Below, one piece after another: positions 11,901 through 17,178 of a DNA stretch of 24,592 nucleotides. Under the pieces are notes generated by a model, which saw nothing but the letters and a program-made list of their open reading frames with translations, was not told where the DNA came from and ran no database searches. The first letter of the stretch is position 1. Each line of letters starts with the position of its first letter. The position numbers and the translations under genes were made by a program. Source of the DNA: a virus; IMG/VR virus record IMGVR_UViG_3300020454_000081, positions 1 through 24,592 of that record, one strand, 5' to 3'.

Positions 11901-14900
11901 GATTAATTTACAATCCAGGTTCCACATTTTTAGGAATTAATTTATCTGGTATTGCAACTGCCAGTGGAACTTTAGGGTCGGAAGTATATGCAGTAAAAAT
12001 TAGTAAAGATCAATTCAAAATTTCAAAATCTAGATCTGATGCCACTATAGGTGTGTCGGTAACATTTACTAGTGTTGGTACAGGAAATGCTCATGAATTT
12101 GAAATGTTTAAAAAGAATGAAAAGGCACTTTTATCTGTTGATGGTATAATTCAATCTCCAATAGCATTTACACCAATTACAACTACTCTTGAATATGCAA
12201 TTACAAATAGTGCAACGACATTTAGTGTAACTGGATTATCATCTATTACTTCAGATGATATCATTAAAGTTGATGATGAGTTTATGAAAATAACCAATGT
12301 TGGTTTTGGAACTACTTCAGTGGGACCAATATCTGAAACAGGTTCTGTAAAATTATTAAATGTTGAAAGAGGGTCTATAGGATCCGCATCTACAAGTCAT
12401 AGTGCAGGTGCAACAAGTAGATTATTTTCTGGTGGTTATAATATTACTGATAGTACAATTCATTTTAGTGAACCTCCAAGAGGAACTAATAGTGCTCAAA
12501 AAACACAATCAAACTTAGATCCTGTTAGATCAACTTTTAATGGAAGAGTATATTTAAGACAAGATTATAGTACAAATACAATATTTGATGACATATCAGA
12601 TGATTTTACTGGTATAGGTCAAACTTTCCCCGTAAAAGTTGGAGGAGCAAGCACTTCTGGTATCACTACAGGTAGCACAATGCTACTTTTGAATGGAATA
12701 TTCCAAACACCCTCAACATTTAATAATTTGGGAAACAATTATGAATTTACAGAAGTAGGTAGTGCAAGTAATGTAGTATTTACAGGAATTACATCATCAA
12801 ATAACTCTAAAATTATAAGTGATGTTGATGTAAATCAAAACCAGTTACCAAGAGGTGGTGTAATAGTATCACTTGGATCAACTGGTGGATTAGGTGTTGC
12901 AAACTTAGCACCAGCAAAAGTTAAAGCAACTACAAATGGAAGTGGATCAATTGTAGGAATTGTTGGTATTGCAACCACTGGTGGTGCATTTGGAATAAGC
13001 ACAGCAAAATACAATCATTTAACAGGTCAACTTCAAGTTACAACTTCAAGTAATCATGGATTTAGAAATATTAATGAGTTTGTAAGATTAGATGGTATGG
13101 TATTTAATCCATCATTTACGATACCAAATGATAGAGATTTTAGTGTAACTGGAATTTTATCAGCAACTACATTTACAACTGACATAGGTGTAGACTCACA
13201 AGCACGTACATATGTTGGTTCAGGAACTGCATTTGAGTATTTGGCAGATTTGACATTTGGGTCTGGATATCGTAACCCCGTTTCTGTTGCTGTTACAGAT
13301 TTATCTGGAAATGGAGCAAGTGCAGATATTACAGCAGAGGTTGTCTCTAATACACACGTATTTGTAAGTGCAACAACTAATTCTGTTTCAGTTACTGGAG
13401 GTTCTCCTCTCACTCCTACAGGTGCTACATACGATCCAGCAACAGGAAATTTAGTTATTACAAAAGCATCTCATGGATTAACAACAAGTGATACAGTTGG
13501 TCTTGCAACTAATTCATTCATATTCAGATGTGCTCAAGATAACTTCTCAACTGATCATGCTTATCCTCGATCTGGTCCCACACCAAGTTCATCTGGAGGA
13601 GATCCTGCACATAATGCAACTCTAGCAATTATTTCAAAAACAACAAATACCTTTACAGTTAATGTAGGTATTACAAATACTGGTACAGGTGGTGCCCTCA
13701 AATTTAATATTAATAATGCAGGTACTGGTTACACTCAACCCCAAATTCAAGTTTCTTCACCATCTTATAGTAACCTTCCAATTACTGGTGTATCACGAAG
13801 GGGTATTGGAGCAACAACTGATACTGGAACAGGTGTTACATTAACGATAGGGGTTGGAGCAGCAGATACTACAGTTGGTCTAGGATCTACTTCATATGAA
13901 GTTACTAGTTTTGAATTAGAAAGCGCTGGATATAATTTTAAAGTTGGAGATGTTTTCAAACCTGTTGGATTAGTCACTGATAGATTTTTAAATACTTCTC
14001 AATTAATAGATGATTTTGAATTAACAGTTTTAGAGGTGTTCAGAGACCAGTACTCATCTTGGAATTTTGGTCAGTTTGATTATATTGACTCTATAAAAGA
14101 TTTGCAGGATGGAGTTAGAACTAGATTCCCACTTATTTACAATTCAGAGCTATTAAGTTTTGAAACTGATGAAAATAACCCAGATTCTTCGTTAATCAAT
14201 TTAGATACATTATTGCTAATATTTGTCAATGGAGTAATACAAGATCCAGGTAATTCCTACACATTTGATGGTGGTACAACATTTTTATTCACACAACCTC
14301 CCGATTCAGATGATATTATAGATATATTCTTTTATAAAGGCACAGAGGGAGTTGATGCTGTTCAGGTGGCAGCTGGATCATCTATATCACCAACAATTAA
14401 AGTAGGTGATGAAGTTCAGTTAGGTAACAATAATTTACTATTTGACGAAACTCAATCAGTCAGATCAGTTTTTGCAATTGCTGCCTCAGATGAATTAGAA
14501 ACAAATTTATATACTCAACAAGGTGTAAATGAAAACGTATTTAAACCTTTAAATTGGACAAAACAAAAAATTGACAAGAAGGTAAATGGTGAAATTGTAT
14601 TTAAAACAAGAGACTCTATTGAATCTCAAGTATATCCAACTGCTAAAATTATTGGTGATTTAACAACAACTGGTGATGAGTTATTTGTAGACAATGCTAA
14701 GTTCTTTAGTTATGAAGATGATTTTTCTGCTTTAAATGTATCTGGAATTGGTGGTTTGATTGTAAATTCAACAGATATTGTGGGATCTGCATTTACTGCA
14801 GTTGTATCTGCTGCTGGAACAATTTCCTCATTATCAATAACTAATCCAGGTAGAGGTTATGTTGGATCTGCGTTTACTATATCAATATCTCCTCCAGTTA

Positions 14901-15580
14901 ATATTGGTGTGGGTGTTGGAACAACTGCTACAGCCACCGCAACTATTACAAATGGAGTGGTTACTGGAACAACTATAGTAAATCCAGGTTTTGGTTATAC
15001 CACTACTTCAGTTCCACCAGTTTTAGCACCAACTCCAAAAGTGATTAAAGAAAGTATTACTAGTATACCAACTATAAGAGGTTTTGATGGTGCTATCACT
15101 GGAATAGCAGTGACTGGTGGTATATCACACCCTACAGCATTGCAATTTACATTTGATGCTGATTTGACAGACAATCCTGGATCTATATTAAGTCATCTTG
15201 CAGTTGGATATCCTATTTTTGTATACAACACTCAAGTTGGTCATGGTGTGACATCAGTAAGTAGTAGTGATTCACTCGTAGTTGGCATAGGAACTACCTG
15301 TGTTGATAATGTTTATAAAATAAATGCTTATAATTCAACTAATAAGACATTTACATGCAACATAATGAGTGGAGTAAATACAACTGGTATAGATACTTCT
15401 GGAACAACAATTGGTAGTTTCTCTTGGGGAAGAATATCTGGGTTTACAAGAGGTGTAAATCCTGTATCAATTGGAATAACTGGATTGACTATTGATTCAG
15501 GTTTAACAACCTTTCCATCTATTCAAAGACGAAATTATGGACTTAGAAGCACTGGTTCATTAAGAAAGGATCTTGGGTAG
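2957..15580 (+). CDS. gp7: Giant gp7-like baseplate wedge protein (4,207 residues) with modular beta-rich extension
   Basis: The N-terminal ~320 residues resemble the C-terminal third of T4 gp7: YQSKGTEESFRILFNILYNE (about 201-220) parallels T4's YSTKGIEASYKFLFKVLYNE, and LVGQTI (257-262) recurs at the same distance after it. Together with its place between gp6 and gp8 this identifies gp7, the wedge scaffold that binds gp6 and gp25. T4 gp7 is only about 1,032 residues. Here a ~3,900-residue tail follows. It holds G-x-G-Y modules, His-Gly-x modules (about residues 604-688, 842-940, 970-1040, 1834-1912, 2967-3062, 3356-3428, 3490-3582), a YHYH-like domain (1262-1348), three ~86-residue repeats (2562-2902), and Asn-Gly-x-x-Gln-x-Pro 'NGVIQDP' segments near 3243 and 3755. 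It ends in an Arg-rich QRRNYGLRSTGSLRKDLG. The reading frame is unbroken, and no signal peptide is seen. An AGAGGA ribosome binding site lies 4 bases before the ATG. The large extension may be usual in marine relatives; its function is unknown, and host-surface contact is inference. Confidence 0.85.
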   Translation: MITTGIDKRVKVQQIIENQVPEFLISESPKAVDFLKQYYISQEYQGGPIDLTDNLDQYIKLDNLTPEVIVGETKLTNGISTTSDVVNVSSTKGFPNKYGLFKIENEVVTYTGITTNSFTGCVRGFSGITTYHAENEPSELVFTDSSATDHNTDSTVINLSALFLKEFYKKTKKSLTPGLENVDFVNNLDVSNFIKNSKSLYQSKGTEESFRILFNILYNETPSIVDLEKYLIKPSSAEYIRREIVLAETISGNPINLVGQTIIKSNDSTTRASISEVEPLTRKGKVYYKIGLFVGFNEVDLIEGTFNITGKTKVINNVSAGSSVITVDSTVGFGQTGILVSGISTNIFYSDKSINQFFGCQNIIDDISTTDDIRSDEFYYGYENGDLSKKVEIRLTGVLSKFVPTSDIRLLTEGEKISVRNVGEKILNPSDSKTRKQIFANSWIYNTSSRFNVKSISGTNVVVFTDDIDKSSLKTGDNVEILYKNENFVVATGVVNNIDLPTSTISLNNLTLQSTISILPDPNREYDLRRVINRASSTNADIDFGNNILTTDITNTYNESNTNFYVASNSLPSYQITASLPKSIIPEAVAGSQLPFSGYDNNTLKYNIISFPSPVPFITGDEIFYTAQGSVLSGLPQGTYFVQVLSNTNQIRLYKSRSFIPINDYEEFEPLPSGSGSHTFSLVGISEQKIAAQKLFKKFPLNPSLSNSTTIKTTSGTTGMLINGVEIRNYKSDDKIFFGPLKNITLLNGGSNYDVLVPPSIQLSGPGVGNTNALIRPVVTGKLTDVLVDPQDFDINRVVSVTLEGGNGSGSILEPVLFERKREISFDARLLNESGGIDNIDETITFLSKHNIVSGQPLVYDRNNNPPLGIGTVGNDGGTSVVGVGTTTLINAATYYPSVVNPTTIKLYQTLADYNVGVNTVGFTTTNKIGIHKFELLNKQKTLREIRVIDGGSGYENRQVFVKPTGINTITNTIHFNDHGFNQGDKIVYSTAVGVGSTMPTTITGLTTSTGITTTSNFYQVLKVNDNSFRIANAGLGGTITSEFERNDYIKFSNQGTGFQVFKYPDIKLNLKYELSNTDVGVITATPILRGSITDVLLYEEGSGYGSDILNLEKSISVSVKTGKEATLKPIVTDGKITYVEVQTRGREYSSAPDLEVVGIGTGLGAKLRAVIEDGKITNVIVLEGGLQYQQDNVIINVTPPGSGSKLEVSTRPLSVNLFSRYGNEALIETNEKLEYSIVGYSTQIGNDTFNDTGDGHSPIIGWAYDGNPIYGPYGYSDPFDENSSTKILNSSYILDTTNVNDRPSNFPPGFFIEDYKFNNSGDLDEHNGRYCRTPEYSKGTYAYFVGITTGSLKPRFPYFIGNSYRSNPSDENFNINQNTYDFNNSSIIRNTYPYKVSDQFADNDFIVESNEISFQSSIVESTTSGSINSIEIINVGDNYKVGDSAIFDNTNTNGGGLSVSVNDISGKDIISINTNIDTFDNTIFIRKDPNFVSAYISTAPSLNDGDNIIISGLSTTSIKGLSGNHKIGIDTSQTIVYKEIPNSSTTGVVTDIYVTNIPENISIGSSIGIGTEKLLVLNTFNDNNILRVSRGSVSGVHTVSTPISLIPNFFNIPLQTDYFESKINDLVYFNPHESIGVGTIVGLGSTSQSTLGDLINVVSTPTRSIRLPNHPFKTNQKITLTKPAAGYGITVSKDDGVSTFTLANSGNTEDIFVIRKSKDYIGIVTQVGLTTTSDGLAFVGGTPAKVGSNRFDYLLQSNPTQVTGRLQRVDAVVSVSTSHGLVDNDIIDLQLTPNQSVGIGTSTSIDVRFDSHNQLLLINPINCSTSGVTTASNKFSITSHNLNTGDKIKYTSSSVSEGLVNQESYYVFKIDDDNFKLGETYSDVISNPAKIIELSSTGNNHEFSLINPPLTVFRDNNLVFGLGHTSLEGYEFKIYYDKDYKNEFISVGNTTNFQVIGVGTIGITSTASVTLNYSDGIPFNLFYNIEKSGFISTSDTDVVNYNRIDYIDSNYSGKYKVFNVPSVVGASYTSFSISLKEIPEKISYASTETNVLKYSTKSKLVNGPINSVNIDFGGVGYDSLPSFVSIASTQGTNATLLPDSTTINRVDDVRILNPGFEYSSDPTLKPEAFISPVISIINSNTISDIEVISGGKNYATTPDLVIINPVTGLEDETGFIKSDPLVASSIDSVAIVVPPKGLQSITHQIFSVNNSNGSTVSRLEYNSSVGIVTCTLVTPVLGFVTPPFSVGDKIFVEGLQKEVYSGVSEGTGFNSPDNGYNFYEVTNVDNSNPATISFDLSSVTTNPGVAKTLQNSFGTIINKNDYPEFKVTQNISKFSVGEKLLALVGDVYTSTNLKVSESTNEFIKIEEEIPGSFNLITSQIIKGFNSGNIGTINAISKNSGIFEINYSLRQDQGWTNDIGKLNQDYQVTPDNDYYQNLSYSVKSSITYEDLINPVNRLLHTTGLKNFADVGITSITNAGITTSSFLDTIALDFIDQKRVDTINNFDMAIDIDVVDNKSKFIKLQNTKLSPYIECRTNRVLEIDNISSLFSNTAQSLLQFLDLSINTRYATFLVQVKNPNNNNTQLSDLVLYKDVDDVFIAEKARIHTTPSNLGELEGQIDEAGNISLKFTPDDFENNDYDLKILKTSFNTQLTGIGTQSIGFVNLSGINTTVSTATTSVIISSNVVNTDAFFASVEVNDLATQQVNFVDYYVTHDGTNTFFSEFYSDSEQNTTSNFIGTFLSEIESGILSLKFENDAPNEVLVRSRIIGIGTTSVGVGTHRFKLSGQLDGTEKTCKFESNFSNVSTSSTITTFLNNQISSFKSFVRVSSGSTSALHQIVVAHDSTNSYHTQYPFVSIGSTSGIGTFSSTLVGNDLNLNFHPDVLYSGGTNNVQVQVFSEAFYSETDLLNIPPDLQYGTVTESLSFAQFDSINGNRSNKTSFNLQSNQKPIFQKQFNPADASTLDPVTGIFTIEDHFFETGERLIYNPGSTFLGINLSGIATASGTLGSEVYAVKISKDQFKISKSRSDATIGVSVTFTSVGTGNAHEFEMFKKNEKALLSVDGIIQSPIAFTPITTTLEYAITNSATTFSVTGLSSITSDDIIKVDDEFMKITNVGFGTTSVGPISETGSVKLLNVERGSIGSASTSHSAGATSRLFSGGYNITDSTIHFSEPPRGTNSAQKTQSNLDPVRSTFNGRVYLRQDYSTNTIFDDISDDFTGIGQTFPVKVGGASTSGITTGSTMLLLNGIFQTPSTFNNLGNNYEFTEVGSASNVVFTGITSSNNSKIISDVDVNQNQLPRGGVIVSLGSTGGLGVANLAPAKVKATTNGSGSIVGIVGIATTGGAFGISTAKYNHLTGQLQVTTSSNHGFRNINEFVRLDGMVFNPSFTIPNDRDFSVTGILSATTFTTDIGVDSQARTYVGSGTAFEYLADLTFGSGYRNPVSVAVTDLSGNGASADITAEVVSNTHVFVSATTNSVSVTGGSPLTPTGATYDPATGNLVITKASHGLTTSDTVGLATNSFIFRCAQDNFSTDHAYPRSGPTPSSSGGDPAHNATLAIISKTTNTFTVNVGITNTGTGGALKFNINNAGTGYTQPQIQVSSPSYSNLPITGVSRRGIGATTDTGTGVTLTIGVGAADTTVGLGSTSYEVTSFELESAGYNFKVGDVFKPVGLVTDRFLNTSQLIDDFELTVLEVFRDQYSSWNFGQFDYIDSIKDLQDGVRTRFPLIYNSELLSFETDENNPDSSLINLDTLLLIFVNGVIQDPGNSYTFDGGTTFLFTQPPDSDDIIDIFFYKGTEGVDAVQVAAGSSISPTIKVGDEVQLGNNNLLFDETQSVRSVFAIAASDELETNLYTQQGVNENVFKPLNWTKQKIDKKVNGEIVFKTRDSIESQVYPTAKIIGDLTTTGDELFVDNAKFFSYEDDFSALNVSGIGGLIVNSTDIVGSAFTAVVSAAGTISSLSITNPGRGYVGSAFTISISPPVNIGVGVGTTATATATITNGVVTGTTIVNPGFGYTTTSVPPVLAPTPKVIKESITSIPTIRGFDGAITGIAVTGGISHPTALQFTFDADLTDNPGSILSHLAVGYPIFVYNTQVGHGVTSVSSSDSLVVGIGTTCVDNVYKINAYNSTNKTFTCNIMSGVNTTGIDTSGTTIGSFSWGRISGFTRGVNPVSIGITGLTIDSGLTTFPSIQRRNYGLRSTGSLRKDLG
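3020..3900 (+). other. gp7 wedge core domain at the N-terminus
   Basis: Residues about 22-315 carry the part alignable to T4 gp7: an aromatic segment FLKQYYISQEYQGG, then NLSALFLKEFYKK, the SKGTEESFRILFNILYNE helix, LVGQTI and a GKVYYKIGL strand. In T4 the corresponding sequence is near the C-terminus. A ~34-residue Arg-Gly/His module (residues 99-132) interrupts this core between the first and second conserved helices. Confidence 0.75.
5170..6590 (+). repeat. G-x-G-Y beta-module cluster 1 in gp7
   Basis: Repeated units of about 35-45 residues have the pattern [Ile-Thr-x-Val/Ile-x-Val]-x-x-Gly-Gly/Ser-x-Tyr, a short strand ending in a Pro-rich turn, then a Gly-rich turn and a strand ending Asp-Gly-Lys-Ile. 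Key pentads are GGSNY (near 5200), GGSGY (near 5812), EGSGY (near 6260), RGREY (near 6391) and GGLQY (near 6508). Two His-Gly-type modules are interleaved. The pattern resembles repetitive beta modules in other phage structural proteins. Confidence 0.7.
6740..6999 (+). other. YHYH-like domain embedded in gp7
   Basis: Residues 1262-1276 read GWAYDGNPIYGPYGY. Residues 1324-1347 contain LDEHNGRYCRTPEYSKGTYA. These are the two most conserved blocks of the YHYH domain family (usual form LDECNGR...PEYPEGTYHYF). The Tyr-His-Tyr-His tetrapeptide that gives the family its name is not visible in the ~50 residues before the first block. The function of the family is unknown to me. Confidence 0.75.
9150..9470 (+). 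repeat. G-x-G-Y beta-module cluster 2 in gp7
   Basis: Three consecutive units have pentads GGVGY (near 9177), PGFEY (near 9300) and GGKNY (near 9408). Each is preceded by an Ile/Val-rich strand (INSVNI, VDDVRI, ISDIEV) and followed by a Pro-containing strand. The spacing is about 36-41 residues, like cluster 1. Confidence 0.65.
10640..10901 (+). repeat. Tandem domain copy 1 of 3 in gp7
   Basis: Residues about 2562-2648 begin with an aromatic strand (RYATFLVQV), continue with a strand ending LVLYKD, an IHTTPSNLGELEG segment, an ISLKFTP strand and a closing YDLKIL strand. The order of strands and the spacing match the next two copies. Sequence identity is low, so this is an old triplication. 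Confidence 0.6.
11009..11269 (+). repeat. Tandem domain copy 2 of 3 in gp7
   Basis: Residues about 2685-2771 follow the same plan: FFASVEV strand, VDYYVTHDGTNTFFSEFYSD, an IGTFLSEIESGILSLKFEND segment and a closing VLVRSRI strand. The His-Asp-x-Thr-Asn-x-(Tyr/Phe) core is shared with copy 3. A linker with repeated Gly-Ile-Gly-Thr separates it from copy 3. Confidence 0.65.
11408..11661 (+). repeat. Tandem domain copy 3 of 3 in gp7
   Basis: Residues about 2818-2902 read KSFVRV strand, IVVAHDSTNSYHTQYPFV, IGTFSSTLVGNDLNLNFHPD and a closing VQVQVFS strand. Compared with copy 2, the AHD-x-TN-x-Y core, the IGTF turn and the L-L-F strand are aligned. The repeat pitch is about 123-133 residues. Confidence 0.65.
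13523..13615 (+). other. Cys/His/YPR motif segment in gp7
   Basis: Residues 3523-3553 include FRCAQDNFSTDHAYPR followed by a Ser/Pro/Gly linker and DPAHN, giving Cys3525, His3534 and His3552 in an otherwise nearly Cys- and His-poor protein. I recall Cys-x-x-Asp...His-x-Tyr-Pro-Arg segments in other marine phage structural proteins. A metal site is possible but not shown. The DNA here is clearly richer in G+C than most of the gene. Confidence 0.45.
13695..15120 (+). repeat. G-x-G-Y beta-module cluster 3 near the gp7 C-terminus
   Basis: Units with AGTGY (near 13718), SAGYNF (near 13925), GRGY (near 14852) and GFGY (near 14990) flank a non-repetitive stretch at 14035-14700. That stretch contains an LLIFVNGVIQDPGNSYTF segment typical of phage tail modules. 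The last two units are separated by an Ala/Thr-rich strand (ATATATITNG). Confidence 0.6.
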
Positions 15581-15588
15581 TATAAATA
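15581..15588 (+). promoter_or_regulatory. T4-type late promoter TATAAATA before gp8
   Basis: This is a perfect T4 late-promoter octamer immediately after the gp7 stop codon (TAG at 15578-15580) and 18 bases before the gp8 ATG. In T4, transcription starts a few bases downstream of this element, so the gp8 leader would be only about 10-12 bases. It splits the region into two transcription units. Confidence 0.75.
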
Positions 15589-15606
15589 TAGAAAAAAGCT
15601 AATGAT

Positions 15607-17175
15607 ATGGCGGCAATTGTAACAGATCAATTTAGAATTTTAAATGCAAATAATTTTGTAGAGACCATAGATAACTCTGCAAACTCTTATTATGTTGTGG
15701 TTGGTCTTGCAAACCCAACACTTGCAGTTGGATTTGGTAGAACTACTGCGTGGGATACAAATACACCTAATCCAGTAGATAATATCAATTATATTAACCA
15801 CACTGGAGATGTTCAAATATTTGGTAAAAAGGTAACAAGTGCGAATGTAAGAAGACTAATAACAAGAAGAAATTGGACACAAGGAACCAGATATGAAATG
15901 TATCGACATGATTATAGTGTTGCTAGTCCATCTCCAGTAACAAATTCAACAAGATTATACGCATCAAGTTATTATGTAATGAATAAAAATTTTGATGTAT
16001 ATATTTGTCTTGATAATGGATCTTCAGGAATAAGCACTACAGGAAACGCATCGCAGGATGAACCATTGTTTACTGATTTAGAACCAACTAGAGCAGGTGA
16101 AAGTGGTGATGGTTATATTTGGAAGTATTTGTTTACTGTCCCACCAAGTGATATTATTAAATTTGATTCTACTGAATATATCTCTGTTCCTGGTGACTGG
16201 CCAACTTCAACAACAACTCAAATACAATCTGTAAGAGAGAATGGTGATTCAACAATAAACAATAATCAAATTAAAAAAGTCTATGTTGATAAACAGGGTT
16301 TTGGATATACTCAAAATATAGTTGGTCGAGAGGTAGACATTATTGGTGATGGTACAGGTGCTAAAGTTGTTATCGATACTGATAGTAATGGAAAAATTAT
16401 TAAAACTAATGTTTCTTCTGGTGGTCAAGCATATACTTATGGAATGGTAGATTTAGGACCATTAGGTAATAGTGGTGTATCTGCTGGAAATAAAGCAAAA
16501 TTAATTCCTATTATACCTCCATCTAGAGGTCATGGTTTTGATTTGTATAAGGAACTGGGAACTGATAAATTATTAGTTTATGCGAGATTTGATGATTCAA
16601 CAAAGGATTTTCCAACTGATACTAAGTTTTCTCAAATAAGTATTGTAAAAAATCCAACATCAATAGGATCAACACAGACATTTACTGCTAATGATTTTTC
16701 ATCAGTAAATGCTATAAAAGTAGTTTCTCCTTCTGGATCACCAACTATAGGTGAAAAAATTCAACAACAAGTAACTGGTGGAGTTGCTGAAGGTTACATT
16801 GTTTCATATGATACTGATACAAGTGTAATTAAATATTATCAAGACCGATCTTTATACTTCAATCAGACATCAGGAGATCAAACTGATTATGTTGGTGTTA
16901 CAACTGAGGCAAAAGTTTTATCTTTTGAGTCCTCAGCTGATAGTATAACTGCACCTACAAGTGGATTTACAGCTACAGTAGATCAAAACTTTACTGGTGT
17001 AAGCACAAATCCTACTGGTAACAAAGTAATTTCATTAGGAGTTAACTTCACAAATGGTCTTGCTTCTCCTGAGATAAATAAAGGATCAGGGGATATTATT
17101 TACTTAGATAATCGTCCATTGATAACTAGAAACTCTAGACAAAAAGAAGACATTAAAATCATCTTGGAATTTTAA
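15607..17175 (+). CDS. gp8: Baseplate wedge subunit gp8, enlarged
   Basis: The N-terminal part matches gp8 of T4-like phages: VTDQFRILNANNFVETI at residues about 5-21, SYYVVVGLANP, a GTRYEMYRHDY strand, YVMNKNFDVYICLDNG and the diagnostic GDGYIWKYLFTVPPSDIIKF around residues 167-186. The C-terminus IYLDNRPLITR...IKIILEF is also typical. T4 gp8 is about 334 residues and sits as a dimer on the gp7 part of the wedge. This protein has 522 residues. Part of the excess is an insert of G-x-G-Y modules after about residue 219, like those in gp7. The start has no Shine-Dalgarno sequence, only an A-rich run. An out-of-frame ATG five bases upstream (15602) would open a six-codon reading frame ending at 15622, but the N-terminal homology supports 15607. 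The next gene starts 3 bases after the stop. Confidence 0.92.
   Translation: MAAIVTDQFRILNANNFVETIDNSANSYYVVVGLANPTLAVGFGRTTAWDTNTPNPVDNINYINHTGDVQIFGKKVTSANVRRLITRRNWTQGTRYEMYRHDYSVASPSPVTNSTRLYASSYYVMNKNFDVYICLDNGSSGISTTGNASQDEPLFTDLEPTRAGESGDGYIWKYLFTVPPSDIIKFDSTEYISVPGDWPTSTTTQIQSVRENGDSTINNNQIKKVYVDKQGFGYTQNIVGREVDIIGDGTGAKVVIDTDSNGKIIKTNVSSGGQAYTYGMVDLGPLGNSGVSAGNKAKLIPIIPPSRGHGFDLYKELGTDKLLVYARFDDSTKDFPTDTKFSQISIVKNPTSIGSTQTFTANDFSSVNAIKVVSPSGSPTIGEKIQQQVTGGVAEGYIVSYDTDTSVIKYYQDRSLYFNQTSGDQTDYVGVTTEAKVLSFESSADSITAPTSGFTATVDQNFTGVSTNPTGNKVISLGVNFTNGLASPEINKGSGDIIYLDNRPLITRNSRQKEDIKIILEF
16262..16520 (+). repeat. G-x-G-Y module pair inserted in gp8
   Basis: Residues about 219-305 of gp8 contain IKKVYVDKQGFGYTQ, then GDGTGAKVVIDTDSNGKIIKT and GGQAYTYG. 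This is the same strand-GxGY-strand-GTGA-strand-GKI plan as in gp7 cluster 1. It lies between the conserved WKYLF and C-terminal blocks of gp8, where the shorter T4 protein has less sequence. Confidence 0.65.
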
Positions 17176-17178
17176 AAA

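Noticed and set aside
13054-13413. 119-codon open frame on the minus strand
   Set aside because: It lies wholly inside gp7, has no promoter or ribosome binding site, and its openness follows from the locally higher G+C. The translation has no recognisable domain.
15602-15622. Six-codon frame overlapping the gp8 start as a gene
   Set aside because: Too short and without a ribosome binding site; noted only as a possible influence on start selection.
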